Under the pieces are notes generated by a model. It saw only the letters and a program-made list of their open reading frames with translations. It was not told where the DNA came from and searched no databases. Position numbers and translations under genes: made by a program. From the NCBI GenBank assembly GCA_050176585.1, contig JBFXHX010000094.1, positions 1-5,713 on the forward strand: DNA of 5,713 nucleotides. Direction: 5' to 3'. The stretch comes from CAYYWP01 sp050176585 (GTDB lineage Bacteria > Desulfobacterota > Binatia > HRBIN30 > CADEER01). Positions 1 through 5,458 of the stretch are shown one piece after another; position 1 is the first letter of the stretch, and the number at the start of each line of letters is the position of its first letter.

Positions 1-486
1 GATGCGGGACATGGCCGGACTCGTGTATACGGCGTTGCCGTCCGCGTCGATCAACATCACGCCGTCGCCGCCGAGCTCGGTCATCGATCGAAAGCGGCGC
101 TCCGCACGCGCCACGGTCTCCCAAGCGACGCGGCCTTGCCATGCGAGCAGGGTGACCACGCCGATCGTGATGGCGCCGAGATAGCGGTTCAGCATGCTCA
201 GTGAATCGAACGGCCCCGGGGACGCCCAATAGTACCCGAGTGGCAACAGCGCGATCGCCAGGGTGCCCTGTACCCACATGTGCCAACGGCGCGGAGCGCG
301 CATGGAGAGCGAAATCGGCAACAGATAGAGCAACCACACGGGTTGGCCGCGCGGCGTGAGGACGTCGAGCGCGAACACACCCGCGGACATGCCGAGGAGC
401 GCCACCGGCGGCACTAATATGGGCGGTACGCCACCGCCCAGAACCGACGGCCGACTCACCGCGCCGTCTTCCGGATAGCCCTGCAT
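1..486 (-). CDS. Membrane sensor protein with N-terminal transmembrane domain and PAS domain (partial, 3' end outside window)
   Basis: The minus strand is open from an ATG at 484-486 to base 1, giving 162 codons without a stop; the rest of the gene is outside the window. Residues about 22-42, 50-62, 70-89 and 100-117 are hydrophobic and look like four membrane segments. Between the first two is the stretch DVLTPRGQPVWLLYLLPISL, a D-x-x-TP-x-G...LYxLP pattern I know from membrane-bound sensor kinases and diguanylate cyclases. From about residue 131 the sequence (RRFRSMTELGGDGVMLIDAD, then GNAVYTSPAMSRI) is the start of a PAS domain, with the usual 'dg..liDadG.i.y.spa' pattern. The output domain is not visible, so it could be a histidine kinase, a GGDEF/EAL protein or another type. 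Start choice: CGGAG lies only about 2 nt before the ATG, which is short, but no better in-frame start appears upstream. High confidence that it is a gene and a PAS sensor; the signal and the output are unknown. Confidence 0.85.
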   Translation of the reverse strand, partial: MQGYPEDGAVSRPSVLGGGVPPILVPPVALLGMSAGVFALDVLTPRGQPVWLLYLLPISLSMRAPRRWHMWVQGTLAIALLPLGYYWASPGPFDSLSMLNRYLGAITIGVVTLLAWQGRVAWETVARAERRFRSMTELGGDGVMLIDADGNAVYTSPAMSRI

Positions 487-939
487 ATCTCCGCCGCGCC
501 CAACGCTTGGGACGTTCAGGTATCGCGGTCGGGCGGCGTGTAGCGAAGCCGAGGCGCGCTGCGGCGCAGCAGGTCGCGGGCGTCGAGCGATGTCATTCGC
601 GACGGGGCAACCCGCCGCAGCAAGCGGGAGTCACGCACGGTTGCCGTTACCTCGTCGCCTCGCCATTGCCGTCCTCGCGGCAGCGTTAGAGCCCGCGCTT
701 GCCGCGTGTACAAGCCTGACCAAGGTGTGAGGATCATCGGCAAAACGTTTGAGCCTCATCGCATACGGCCGGCGCGCGCGCCACATGCTATACGCGACCG
801 GCCGATGGCGACGAGCGCTCGGTCAACGGCAGCGCCGCCGCGGTGGGCCGCAGACTGCAGGTCCCGAGGACAGCGTATCCGCGGCGATGTGAGCGCGTTT
901 AGCGGCGAGAGAACGCCCGCACGCCGCAGACGCCTCGGG
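487..939. other. Intergenic region of about 450 bp, no convincing gene
   Basis: This stretch separates the DksA-type gene from the sensor gene, both on the minus strand. A minus-strand reading frame at 516-743 (75 codons) exists, but its translation is rich in Arg and Pro, shows no recognisable domain and has no clear ribosome binding site, so I do not call it. Visible sequence structures are a small inverted repeat CCCAA-CGC-TTGGG at 499-511, just upstream of the sensor start; a palindrome GGCGCGCGCGCC at 771-782; and CAAAACGTTTG at 741-751, which contains the 8-bp palindrome AAACGTTT. No terminator with a T-run and no strong sigma70 promoter was seen. It may hold the sensor gene's promoter or an unrecognised small RNA. 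Confidence 0.5.
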
Positions 940-1302
940 CTACAGCTTGGGTGGGCGTTGGACCTCGTGCCGCGGCGCGTGCAGCTTGCAGAACCGCGCC
1001 GTGGGAGCGGCTTCGAGACGGTCGAGCTCGATCGGCTTGCCGCACTCCTCGCAGATGCCGTACTCGCCGAGCTCGATGCGCAAGAGCGCCTCTTCGATGT
1101 CCTCGCGCTCTCGCGTGAACAACTCTCCCATGTCGAGGTTGGTGGCCGCCAGGAGATCGTGGTCCGGCTCGTCGCCGGGCTCTCCGAATAGGTCTTCCAC
1201 CGGCTCCCGAGCGTGTTGCCCCGCCCGCGCGATCCGCTGGTCGACCGCGTCGAGTCGCGATTGGAGCTTGCGCCGGAAATGGTCGATCTGTTCCGGGGTC
1301 AT
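940..1302 (-). CDS. TraR/DksA-family zinc-finger transcriptional regulator (short form)
   Basis: The product has 120 residues, starts MTPEQIDHFRRKLQSRLDAV and is clearly of the TraR/DksA type. Known members insert a coiled coil into the RNA polymerase secondary channel and change transcription, often together with ppGpp. Residues 1-75 are charged and helical, as expected for the coiled coil. The hairpin tip reads DEPDHD (44-49), matching the DxxD of DksA's DxxDxA tip motif, with Asp instead of the final Ala. The zinc finger follows: ICEECGKPIELDRLEAAPTA (83-102) then FCKLHAP, giving C84, C87 and C105, with His108 where DksA normally has its fourth Cys. At 120 residues it is shorter than E. 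coli DksA (about 150), so I give no gene symbol. No strong ribosome binding site precedes the ATG, but the motif content starts right after it and no better start is seen. It stands alone, 450 bp from the sensor gene and 336 bp from the J-domain gene, both on the same strand. Confidence 0.92.
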   Translation of the reverse strand: MTPEQIDHFRRKLQSRLDAVDQRIARAGQHAREPVEDLFGEPGDEPDHDLLAATNLDMGELFTREREDIEEALLRIELGEYGICEECGKPIELDRLEAAPTARFCKLHAPRHEVQRPPKL

Positions 1303-1638
1303 GGCGAAGGTCTAAGTCGGCAATCGCCGGCCGCAAGGCCCTGGAGTGGTCAGTCGGATCGGGCTCGGCGCGTTGCGGAGGCCGGCGCTCTGCCGCCGAG
1401 CGCCCCGCGTTGTTCTATCTCGATGCTCAACGGCCGCGGCGGCACTCTACCGCTGGCCGGCGAGGGGGACTCACGTTCAGCCACACTGGGCGCGCGCAGG
1501 CGGTGGTGATGATCGACGATGTGGCCGCGCCCGACCACTCCGGGCGGCGTGAAAATTCCGCACAATGCGCCGTCGCTGCGCCGCGCGCGCTCGTCGACGT
1601 CTGGCGGCTGACACGCGGCGCCGGCGCGCGACGGATCG
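1303..1638. other. Intergenic region of about 335 bp, no convincing gene
   Basis: The region lies between the stop of the J-domain gene and the start of the DksA-type gene, both on the minus strand. Reading frames exist on both strands, but their translations are low-complexity Arg/Ala/Pro-rich and resemble no protein I know. It contains a possible worn palindromic repeat at 1445-1469 (listed separately) and a GC palindrome GCGCCGGCGC around 1619-1628, just past the J-domain gene's stop. That palindrome lacks a T-run and is not a convincing terminator. The DksA-type gene's promoter should be here, but I could not identify one. Confidence 0.5.
1445..1469. repeat. Possible decayed REP-like palindromic repeat
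   Basis: The 25 bases beginning CTCTACCGCTGG and ending GGCGAGGGGGA differ at only three positions (1449, 1458, 1461) from a near-perfect palindrome of the form CTCTCCCGCTGG / CGGGAGAGGGGGA. From memory, palindromes of this kind are common between genes of proteobacteria; I could not search for other copies. The three changes break the stem, so if the origin is right this is a relic. Confidence 0.3.
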
Positions 1639-2319
1639 CTATGGAGTCAACGGATCGATGCGGATGAGGACGCGCAGGCAGAGGCCGGCTTCGGGCATCG
1701 ACACGTCCCACATGGTGCCGTCGCGCACCATGCTCGGTATCTGGAGCCGCCGGGTTCGGTACCCTTCCACCACGCCCGTACCCGCACAGCCAAAGCACAG
1801 CGAAAACCAGTCGCGACCGCTTCCCGCACAATCTGGGCAGATGCCGTACACCGGTACCTCGATCGGCAGGATGCCGCCGGCGCGGGCCTGATCCGGCGAC
1901 AGGATCAACTGTAAGTCGGCATAACGATTGTGATAACTCTTCGGCACGCGGCGGTCGGTGGAGTAGCGCTTCGTCCACTCGAGGAACTCTTCTTCGCCCG
2001 AGGGCAGGCTGGCGCGAAAGCTGCGCCGGAGGACCACCGGCTCTGCCATCGGTTCGATGTCCGCGCGGCGGTACCGCGCGCCCGCCGCCGGCGGCGCGGG
2101 TGGCGAGTGCGACTGGAGCTCGTCATCGTACGTGCCGCGCCGCCGCGGGTCCGAGAGCACGCGGTAGGCTTCGTTGATCTCGCTGAACGCCGAGGCGTCG
2201 CTCGGGCCGATGCGATCCGGATGATGGGCTTTGGCCAGCGCGCGGTAGGCGGCCCGGATCATGTTCGGACTCGCGTCCTGTGTCAGCCCCAACACCAGGT
2301 ACAGGTTGCGCTGCGGCAT
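1639..2319 (-). CDS. Compact J-domain (DnaJ-like) co-chaperone with a half-size zinc region
   Basis: The protein has 226 residues. An N-terminal J domain (about 5-68) reads NLYLVLGLTQDASPNMIRAA and carries HPD at 33-35, the motif that stimulates the ATPase of DnaK-type chaperones, followed by the usual NEAYRVLSDPRRR helix. A Pro/Ala-rich linker (70-85) replaces a normal G/F region. Residues about 133-160 (YADLQLILSPDQARAGGILP, then IEVPVYG) resemble the first part of DnaJ's substrate-binding domain I. Only two cysteine motifs follow, CPDCAGSG (161-168) and CFGCAGTG (175-182), against four in DnaJ, and then IPSMVRDGTMWDV (194-206), like the end of the same domain. DnaJ's second barrel and dimerisation region are missing, and it is far shorter than DnaJ (about 375 residues). 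Start choice: ATG at 2317-2319 has AAAGGA (complement of 2328-2333) 8 nt upstream and directly precedes the J domain. An in-frame ATG 54 codons earlier would add a disordered Arg-rich tail and is unlikely. It is probably an accessory partner of DnaK; its clients are unknown. Confidence 0.9.
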   Translation of the reverse strand: MPQRNLYLVLGLTQDASPNMIRAAYRALAKAHHPDRIGPSDASAFSEINEAYRVLSDPRRRGTYDDELQSHSPPAPPAAGARYRRADIEPMAEPVVLRRSFRASLPSGEEEFLEWTKRYSTDRRVPKSYHNRYADLQLILSPDQARAGGILPIEVPVYGICPDCAGSGRDWFSLCFGCAGTGVVEGYRTRRLQIPSMVRDGTMWDVSMPEAGLCLRVLIRIDPLTP

Positions 2320-2344
2320 CGCATACGTCCTTTCGCTGTCCGAG

Positions 2345-2372
2345 CGACTAAGGCCGGCCGCCTCGGTGTCAA
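2345..2372 (-). promoter_or_regulatory. Candidate promoter for the J-domain gene
   Basis: On the minus strand a consensus -35 hexamer TTGACA (complement of 2367-2372) is followed after 16 bases by TAGTCG (complement of 2345-2350), a weak -10. Transcription would start roughly 20 bases before the ATG at 2319, leaving room for the AAAGGA ribosome binding site. The -35 match is perfect and the -10 is poor. No heat-shock (sigma32) consensus is evident. Prediction only. Confidence 0.4.
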
Positions 2373-2529
2373 TGGGCGGGAAGCGCCGCGGATGCGTGTG
2401 CGTCGGTCGACTCTCCGGCCGGGCGATCGCCCTGGCAGCGCGGCGTTGCGCCCGTATGGCGACGGATCCGACCCCCGGCAACTTCTACGTGCTGCGGCCG
2501 AGGCGTGCGGCAAAAACTGCGCTGGTCAC

Positions 2530-2552
2530 GCGCCCCGGCGTCGCCGGGGCGC
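2530..2552. promoter_or_regulatory. Perfect 10-bp GC-rich hairpin in the leader of the DUF4142 gene
   Basis: GCGCCCCGGC (2530-2539), loop GTC, GCCGGGGCGC (2543-2552) form a perfect inverted repeat ending 46 bases before the ATG at 2599. There is no T-run on either side in either direction, so it is not a standard terminator. It could be a 5' UTR stem affecting mRNA stability, a protein-binding site in the divergent region, or a repeat-type palindrome. The structure is certain from the sequence; the role is not known. Confidence 0.5.
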
Positions 2553-2586
2553 ACAGGCGCACGTCTTGCACCGCTCTCGCCGCAAA

Positions 2587-2594
2587 AAGGAGGT
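2587..2594 (+). promoter_or_regulatory. Strong ribosome binding site fixing the DUF4142 start
   Basis: AAGGAGGT is a near-perfect match to the 16S rRNA 3' end, with the GGAGG core ending 5 bases before the ATG at 2599. It decides the start: the same frame is open back to 1930, but that upstream part lies antisense to the J-domain gene and encodes no signal peptide. Confidence 0.9.
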
Positions 2595-2598
2595 AGCA

Positions 2599-3111
2599 AT
2601 GTCGCGCTATTTTCTCGGTGTGTTCTCGATCGCCCTGAGCGCCACCGCGGTGCTCGCTGCTCAGCAGGCACCGCCTCCACAGTTCGTCACCGAAGCGGCT
2701 GCTTCGAACGTGGCTGAGGTGGAGATGAGCCGCATGGCGGCGCAGAAGTCGACCAACCGGGAGGTGAAACGCTTCGCCCAAATGATGATCGAGGACCATA
2801 CGAAAGCGGGGAAAGAGCTCCAGGCGTTGGCCAAGCAGCACCACTGGAAGCTGCCGACCGCGCCCACGTCCGAGCACAAATCCACCCTGACTGACTTGCG
2901 CAAGAAGTCGGGCGCCGACTTCGACCGCGCTTACGCCTCTGAAATGCTCAAAGATCACGAGAAGGACGTCGAGCTCTTCCGCCAAGCGGCGTCTCAAGAG
3001 CAGCTCGATCCCAAGCTGCGCCAATTCGCCCAGAAGACCCTGCCGACGCTGGAGCACCATCTCGCTGAGGCGCGCCAACTGAACAGCGAAGTGGCGAGCG
3101 CGGCGAAGTAA
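2599..3111 (+). CDS. Exported DUF4142 family protein
   Basis: The product has 170 residues. Residues 1-21 (MSRYFLGVFSIALSATAVLA plus A) form a signal peptide with likely cleavage after VLA or LAA, so the mature protein (about 150 residues) should be periplasmic or envelope-associated. The mature part is almost entirely helical and matches DUF4142, a family with a predicted ferritin-like four-helix bundle: FVTEAAASNVAEVEMSRMAA (29-48), VKRFAQMMIEDHTKAGKEL (56-74), then DFDRAYASEMLKDHEKDVEL (107-126) and LRQFAQKTLPTLEHHLAEAR (140-159). The paired D-H positions (D66-H67, D119-H120) and H153-H154 are typical. No biochemical function is established for this family; members often turn up near stress genes, which fits this neighbourhood. 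The gene is divergent from the J-domain gene across a 279-bp region and followed after 89 bp by a dehydrogenase pseudogene on the same strand. The start is fixed by a very strong ribosome binding site. Confidence 0.93.
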   Translation: MSRYFLGVFSIALSATAVLAAQQAPPPQFVTEAAASNVAEVEMSRMAAQKSTNREVKRFAQMMIEDHTKAGKELQALAKQHHWKLPTAPTSEHKSTLTDLRKKSGADFDRAYASEMLKDHEKDVELFRQAASQEQLDPKLRQFAQKTLPTLEHHLAEARQLNSEVASAAK

Positions 3112-3200
3112 CACCCGCCGGCCCCCCACGGCCCTGCATCGAGGTTCAGGAGCCGCTGCGCGCGGCGCCGCGAGAAAGAATCGACGGTGGAGAACAAAGA

Positions 3201-3510
3201 TTGCCTAACGAAGCCGTCATCATCACCGGCGCTTCGAGCGATTTCGGACGGGGCGGTGGCGCTGCGTTTCGCAGAGCTGGGCAGGTCGCTCGTGTTGGCG
3301 GGGCGGCGCGGGCAATGCTCGATCAACTGGCACACGAGTGCGCGACCTGCGAACCGCAAACGCTCAGGCGTTGGCCGTGCCCACAGACGTCAGCGAGCCC
3401 AGCGGTCGAGCAGCTCGCACAGGCGGCGCTGTCGCGCTTTCCGCACGTCGGCGGCCTGGATCAGGAACGCCGGGGTCGGGCCGGGCGCGCTGCCGCCCGG
3501 CGCACCGGTC
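3201..3510 (+). pseudogene. Short-chain dehydrogenase/reductase (SDR) remnant with multiple frameshifts and lost 3' part
   Basis: SDR sequence is read in pieces from all three plus frames. From TTG at 3201: PNEAVIITGASSDFGR, the NAD(P)-binding TGxxxGxG region with its second Gly changed to Asp. From about 3253, one frame over: AVALRFAELGRSLVLAGRR. From about 3312: MLDQLAHECATCEPQTL. From about 3365: QALAVPTDVSEPS. From about 3405: VEQLAQAALSRFPHV. From 3451: AAWIRNAGVG, the remains of the NNAG motif. That needs about five indels, the clearest being an extra G in the run 3250-3253, a 2-base loss near 3404 and an extra base at 3450-3453. SDRs are about 250 residues or more; only the first hundred or so are traceable, and the catalytic YxxxK half is absent. 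The 3' end is approximate, since the match fades before the stop of the convergent gene at 3526. GGAG (3189-3192), 8 bases before the TTG, is still intact, suggesting recent decay. Not functional as an enzyme. Confidence 0.85.
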
Positions 3511-3525
3511 CTCTGGACACCGGCG

Positions 3526-5265
3526 TTATACCGGGGGCGCGCCGAGGTTCGCGGCGATCTCGCGCCTGAGAAGCGCTGCGTACCGATCGGCCTGCCGGCC
3601 GAAGCCGGCCGCTTCCGCCGTGGGCGCCGTTCCCGTCGCGGCACGGGTATATCCCAAACGGGCCGCGAGGTATGCGAGGCGGTGGAACGGCAGCCGGCGC
3701 GCCACGTGCCGATCGCCCGAACAGGCGATGTAGTGATCCAGTAGTAGACGCCGTTCGCTCCCGGAATACGCGAGCTCGAAAGAGCCAGCTGCCAGATCCC
3801 ACGCGATGTCCGTCGGGCCGGGAAAGAAGTGGTCGTCGTGGTGGTCGAGCGCATCGGCTTTGCGCGCTCCGCTGCTCGTGCATAGCCATTCGTGCGGCAG
3901 CATGCGCGCGTCGACGCCGACAGCCCGTGCGTCACGCGCGGCATCCTCGAGCCGCGGTAGTTCCGCCAGTGCCGCACCCCAGTCACTGCCCAGGGCGTCT
4001 GCGACATTGGCGCGGATCATCGCCGCCAGCGCGTCGAGACAGGCAGCGCCGCCGCTGAACTCCGCGCGCACCTGCGCCAGATACTCGGCCGCCGCCCGCA
4101 CCAGGCCGCGCTCGCCGCGGCGCGCGACCCGCCCCTCCAGAAACGAGAGGGCCAGGAAGCCGTGCGCGAGGCCGTGCACGGGCGCGGTCCAGCCCATGGC
4201 GGCCAGCCGCTCGGCCCGCTCCAGCCGTTTCGCACCGGTGTCGCCGAGCCCGGCGAACCGCAGCAGCCAGCGCTCGCGGCCCCGTTGTGCGATCAGCACG
4301 AACTTGCGCCGCTCGTGCTGCGGCTGCACGGGTGGGCCGCGCCGGGCATCGCCGACCCAGAGCGCGCGCCAGCGGCCGGCGGATACGTCCAGCAACTCTC
4401 CCGGTATGCACGCGCGCTGCAACCGCCCGCTCTGCACCCACAGCGCGTCGAAGGAGCCGACGTACTGCGGATGGCAACTCCAGACGGCGCGCGCAGCGTC
4501 GTTGGACAGCCGCTCGGCTGGCGCGCGCCAGCTCGGAAAGAGCGCGATGCGTTCGCGGGCGATGCCGAGGTCGGCCACACGCGACGCTATGCAGGCGAGC
4601 GACGAGCCGCTTTGGCCGGGCCCTTCGTCCACGACGGCAAAGTGCGCGTGCGCGTCGCACCGCCAGGCAGTCTCCACCGCCGCCGTGATCCGCAACTGGC
4701 GATCGATTGGCGCGCCACGCGGCCTGACGGTATATAGTCGGACCGGGCACCCGGTGGCGTGCACCTCGGCAGCGACCACCGCGCTCAGGCTCGCCCCTAT
4801 GCTGCGCGCCCCGATCACGATTAGGGCCCGCGGACGGTTTTGCCGCGCGAACTCGGACGCGGCTTCCAAATAGGTCTCGGGATAGAGCCCGTAGTAAGCA
4901 AAGCCCTCCGGCAGCTTGGTCGAGACCTCCCGCGGCCAGCCTTCGCACGCGACAGCCGCCTGGAGGCCGCGCTCGAAGGCCTGCAACGCGGCGCGGCACT
5001 CGGCTGGACGACCAGCCCAGGCGTGCCGTAGCGCGCCGCCGAGCTGCAACCCCGCGACGCGGAGCGCGCGGGAGAGCGGATCGTCGTCGTCACACTCGAG
5101 CCAACGCGCGTCGAGCACGGCGCTCTCCAGCTCCCCGAAGCGGATCAGGAGAGCGACGACCGCATCGTGCGCCGTGCCCGTCGCCGCCGAGCGCGCGGAA
5201 GCGCGCAGGCCCTCGAGCTCTGCCGTTACGGCGACGCGCCGCAGCGCCTCTCGGTAGACCACCAT
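3526..5265 (-). CDS. Uncharacterised two-part protein: phosphoribosyltransferase-like domain plus kinase/phosphotransferase-like C-terminal domain
   Basis: The product has 579 residues. Residues about 1-110 are helical with no motif I recognise. Residues 147-230 look like a type I phosphoribosyltransferase fold: ALIVIGARSIGASLSAVVAA (147-166) as the strand plus pyrophosphate loop, YTVRPRGAPIDRQLRI (178-193), and HFAVVDEGPGQSGSSLACIA (208-227), whose VVDEGPGQSGSS resembles the PRPP-binding loop. From about 319 (ERRKFVLIA) a second part follows: WLLRFAGLGDTGAKRLERAE (333-352) then AMGWTAPVHGLAHGFLALSF (356-375), similar in layout to aminoglycoside phosphotransferase-type kinases. Near the C-terminus is a cluster of His and Asp, HEW (458-460) and KADALDHHDDHFFPGPTDIA (469-488) then WDL, a plausible catalytic or metal site. 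I know of no established function; a role in nucleotide or PRPP-linked phosphoryl chemistry is inference. The ATG at 5265 is the only reasonable start before an in-frame stop at 5314-5316, though its ribosome binding site is weak. The gene runs convergently into the SDR remnant; the gene upstream on the same strand is the small metal-binding protein, 193 bp away. Confidence 0.85.
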   Translation of the reverse strand: MVVYREALRRVAVTAELEGLRASARSAATGTAHDAVVALLIRFGELESAVLDARWLECDDDDPLSRALRVAGLQLGGALRHAWAGRPAECRAALQAFERGLQAAVACEGWPREVSTKLPEGFAYYGLYPETYLEAASEFARQNRPRALIVIGARSIGASLSAVVAAEVHATGCPVRLYTVRPRGAPIDRQLRITAAVETAWRCDAHAHFAVVDEGPGQSGSSLACIASRVADLGIARERIALFPSWRAPAERLSNDAARAVWSCHPQYVGSFDALWVQSGRLQRACIPGELLDVSAGRWRALWVGDARRGPPVQPQHERRKFVLIAQRGRERWLLRFAGLGDTGAKRLERAERLAAMGWTAPVHGLAHGFLALSFLEGRVARRGERGLVRAAAEYLAQVRAEFSGGAACLDALAAMIRANVADALGSDWGAALAELPRLEDAARDARAVGVDARMLPHEWLCTSSGARKADALDHHDDHFFPGPTDIAWDLAAGSFELAYSGSERRLLLDHYIACSGDRHVARRLPFHRLAYLAARLGYTRAATGTAPTAEAAGFGRQADRYAALLRREIAANLGAPPV

Positions 5266-5288
5266 CGCCGGGGCGGCCGCGCGACGAA

Positions 5289-5328
5289 CCGCTTCATCGC
5301 CGGGCCGGCCGCTTCAACGCCGGGGCGC
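5289..5328. repeat. Imperfect 20-bp tandem duplication
   Basis: The 20 bases at 5289-5308 (CCGCTTCATCGCCGGGCCGG) are followed directly by a copy matching at 17 of 20 positions (5309-5328). It lies just upstream of the start of the 579-residue protein, in its likely promoter or leader region. It may be a replication-slippage duplication with no function. Confidence 0.6.
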
Positions 5329-5411
5329 AGAGCGCTCCCGATCGTGAAACGAACCCGCGTCGTCGGCAGCGGATCACCGCGTCGGGTCTGCGCCGCGGGT
5401 GCGTCGACGCC

Positions 5412-5432
5412 GTACTCGCTTCGGGTACTCGC
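5412..5432. promoter_or_regulatory. Pair of 8-bp direct repeats, possible regulator site
   Basis: GTACTCGC occurs at 5412-5419 and again at 5425-5432, a 13-base period. The pair lies in the 197-bp gap between the two minus-strand genes (3526-5265 and 5459-5701), about 150 bp before the downstream start. Closely spaced direct repeats can be operators, but no regulator is known here and chance is possible in such GC-rich DNA. Confidence 0.25.
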
Positions 5433-5458
5433 ATCGCCCCGCGCGCTTGCAGAGCAGC

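Noticed and set aside
516..743. Minus-strand 75-codon reading frame upstream of the sensor gene
   Set aside because: No recognisable domain, mixed third-position usage and no clear ribosome binding site.
741..751. CAAAACGTTTG as a LacI/PurR-type operator
   Set aside because: Only the central AAACGTTT is symmetric, and no cognate regulator or nearby start supports it.
634..759. Minus-strand frame of about 42 codons starting MRLKRFADDPHTLVRLVHAA
   Set aside because: No ribosome binding site or known similarity; short frames like this are expected by chance.
899..932. GC-rich imperfect stem after the DksA-type gene as a terminator
   Set aside because: The stem is short with a large loop, and no T-run follows it.
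706..1191. Plus-strand 161-codon frame
   Set aside because: Mostly the antisense shadow of the DksA-type gene.
2474..2505. ECF/general-stress sigma promoter (GGCAAC...) for the DUF4142 gene
   Set aside because: Only the -35-like part matches; no fitting -10 element was found at the required spacing.
1930..2598. Open plus-strand extension upstream of the DUF4142 gene in the same frame
   Set aside because: It is antisense to the J-domain gene, has Arg/Ala-rich shadow composition, and the very strong ribosome binding site plus signal peptide place the start at 2599.
3983..4999. Long minus- and plus-strand frames inside the 579-residue gene
   Set aside because: High GC creates long overlapping frames; they are Arg/Ala-rich shadows with no domains.
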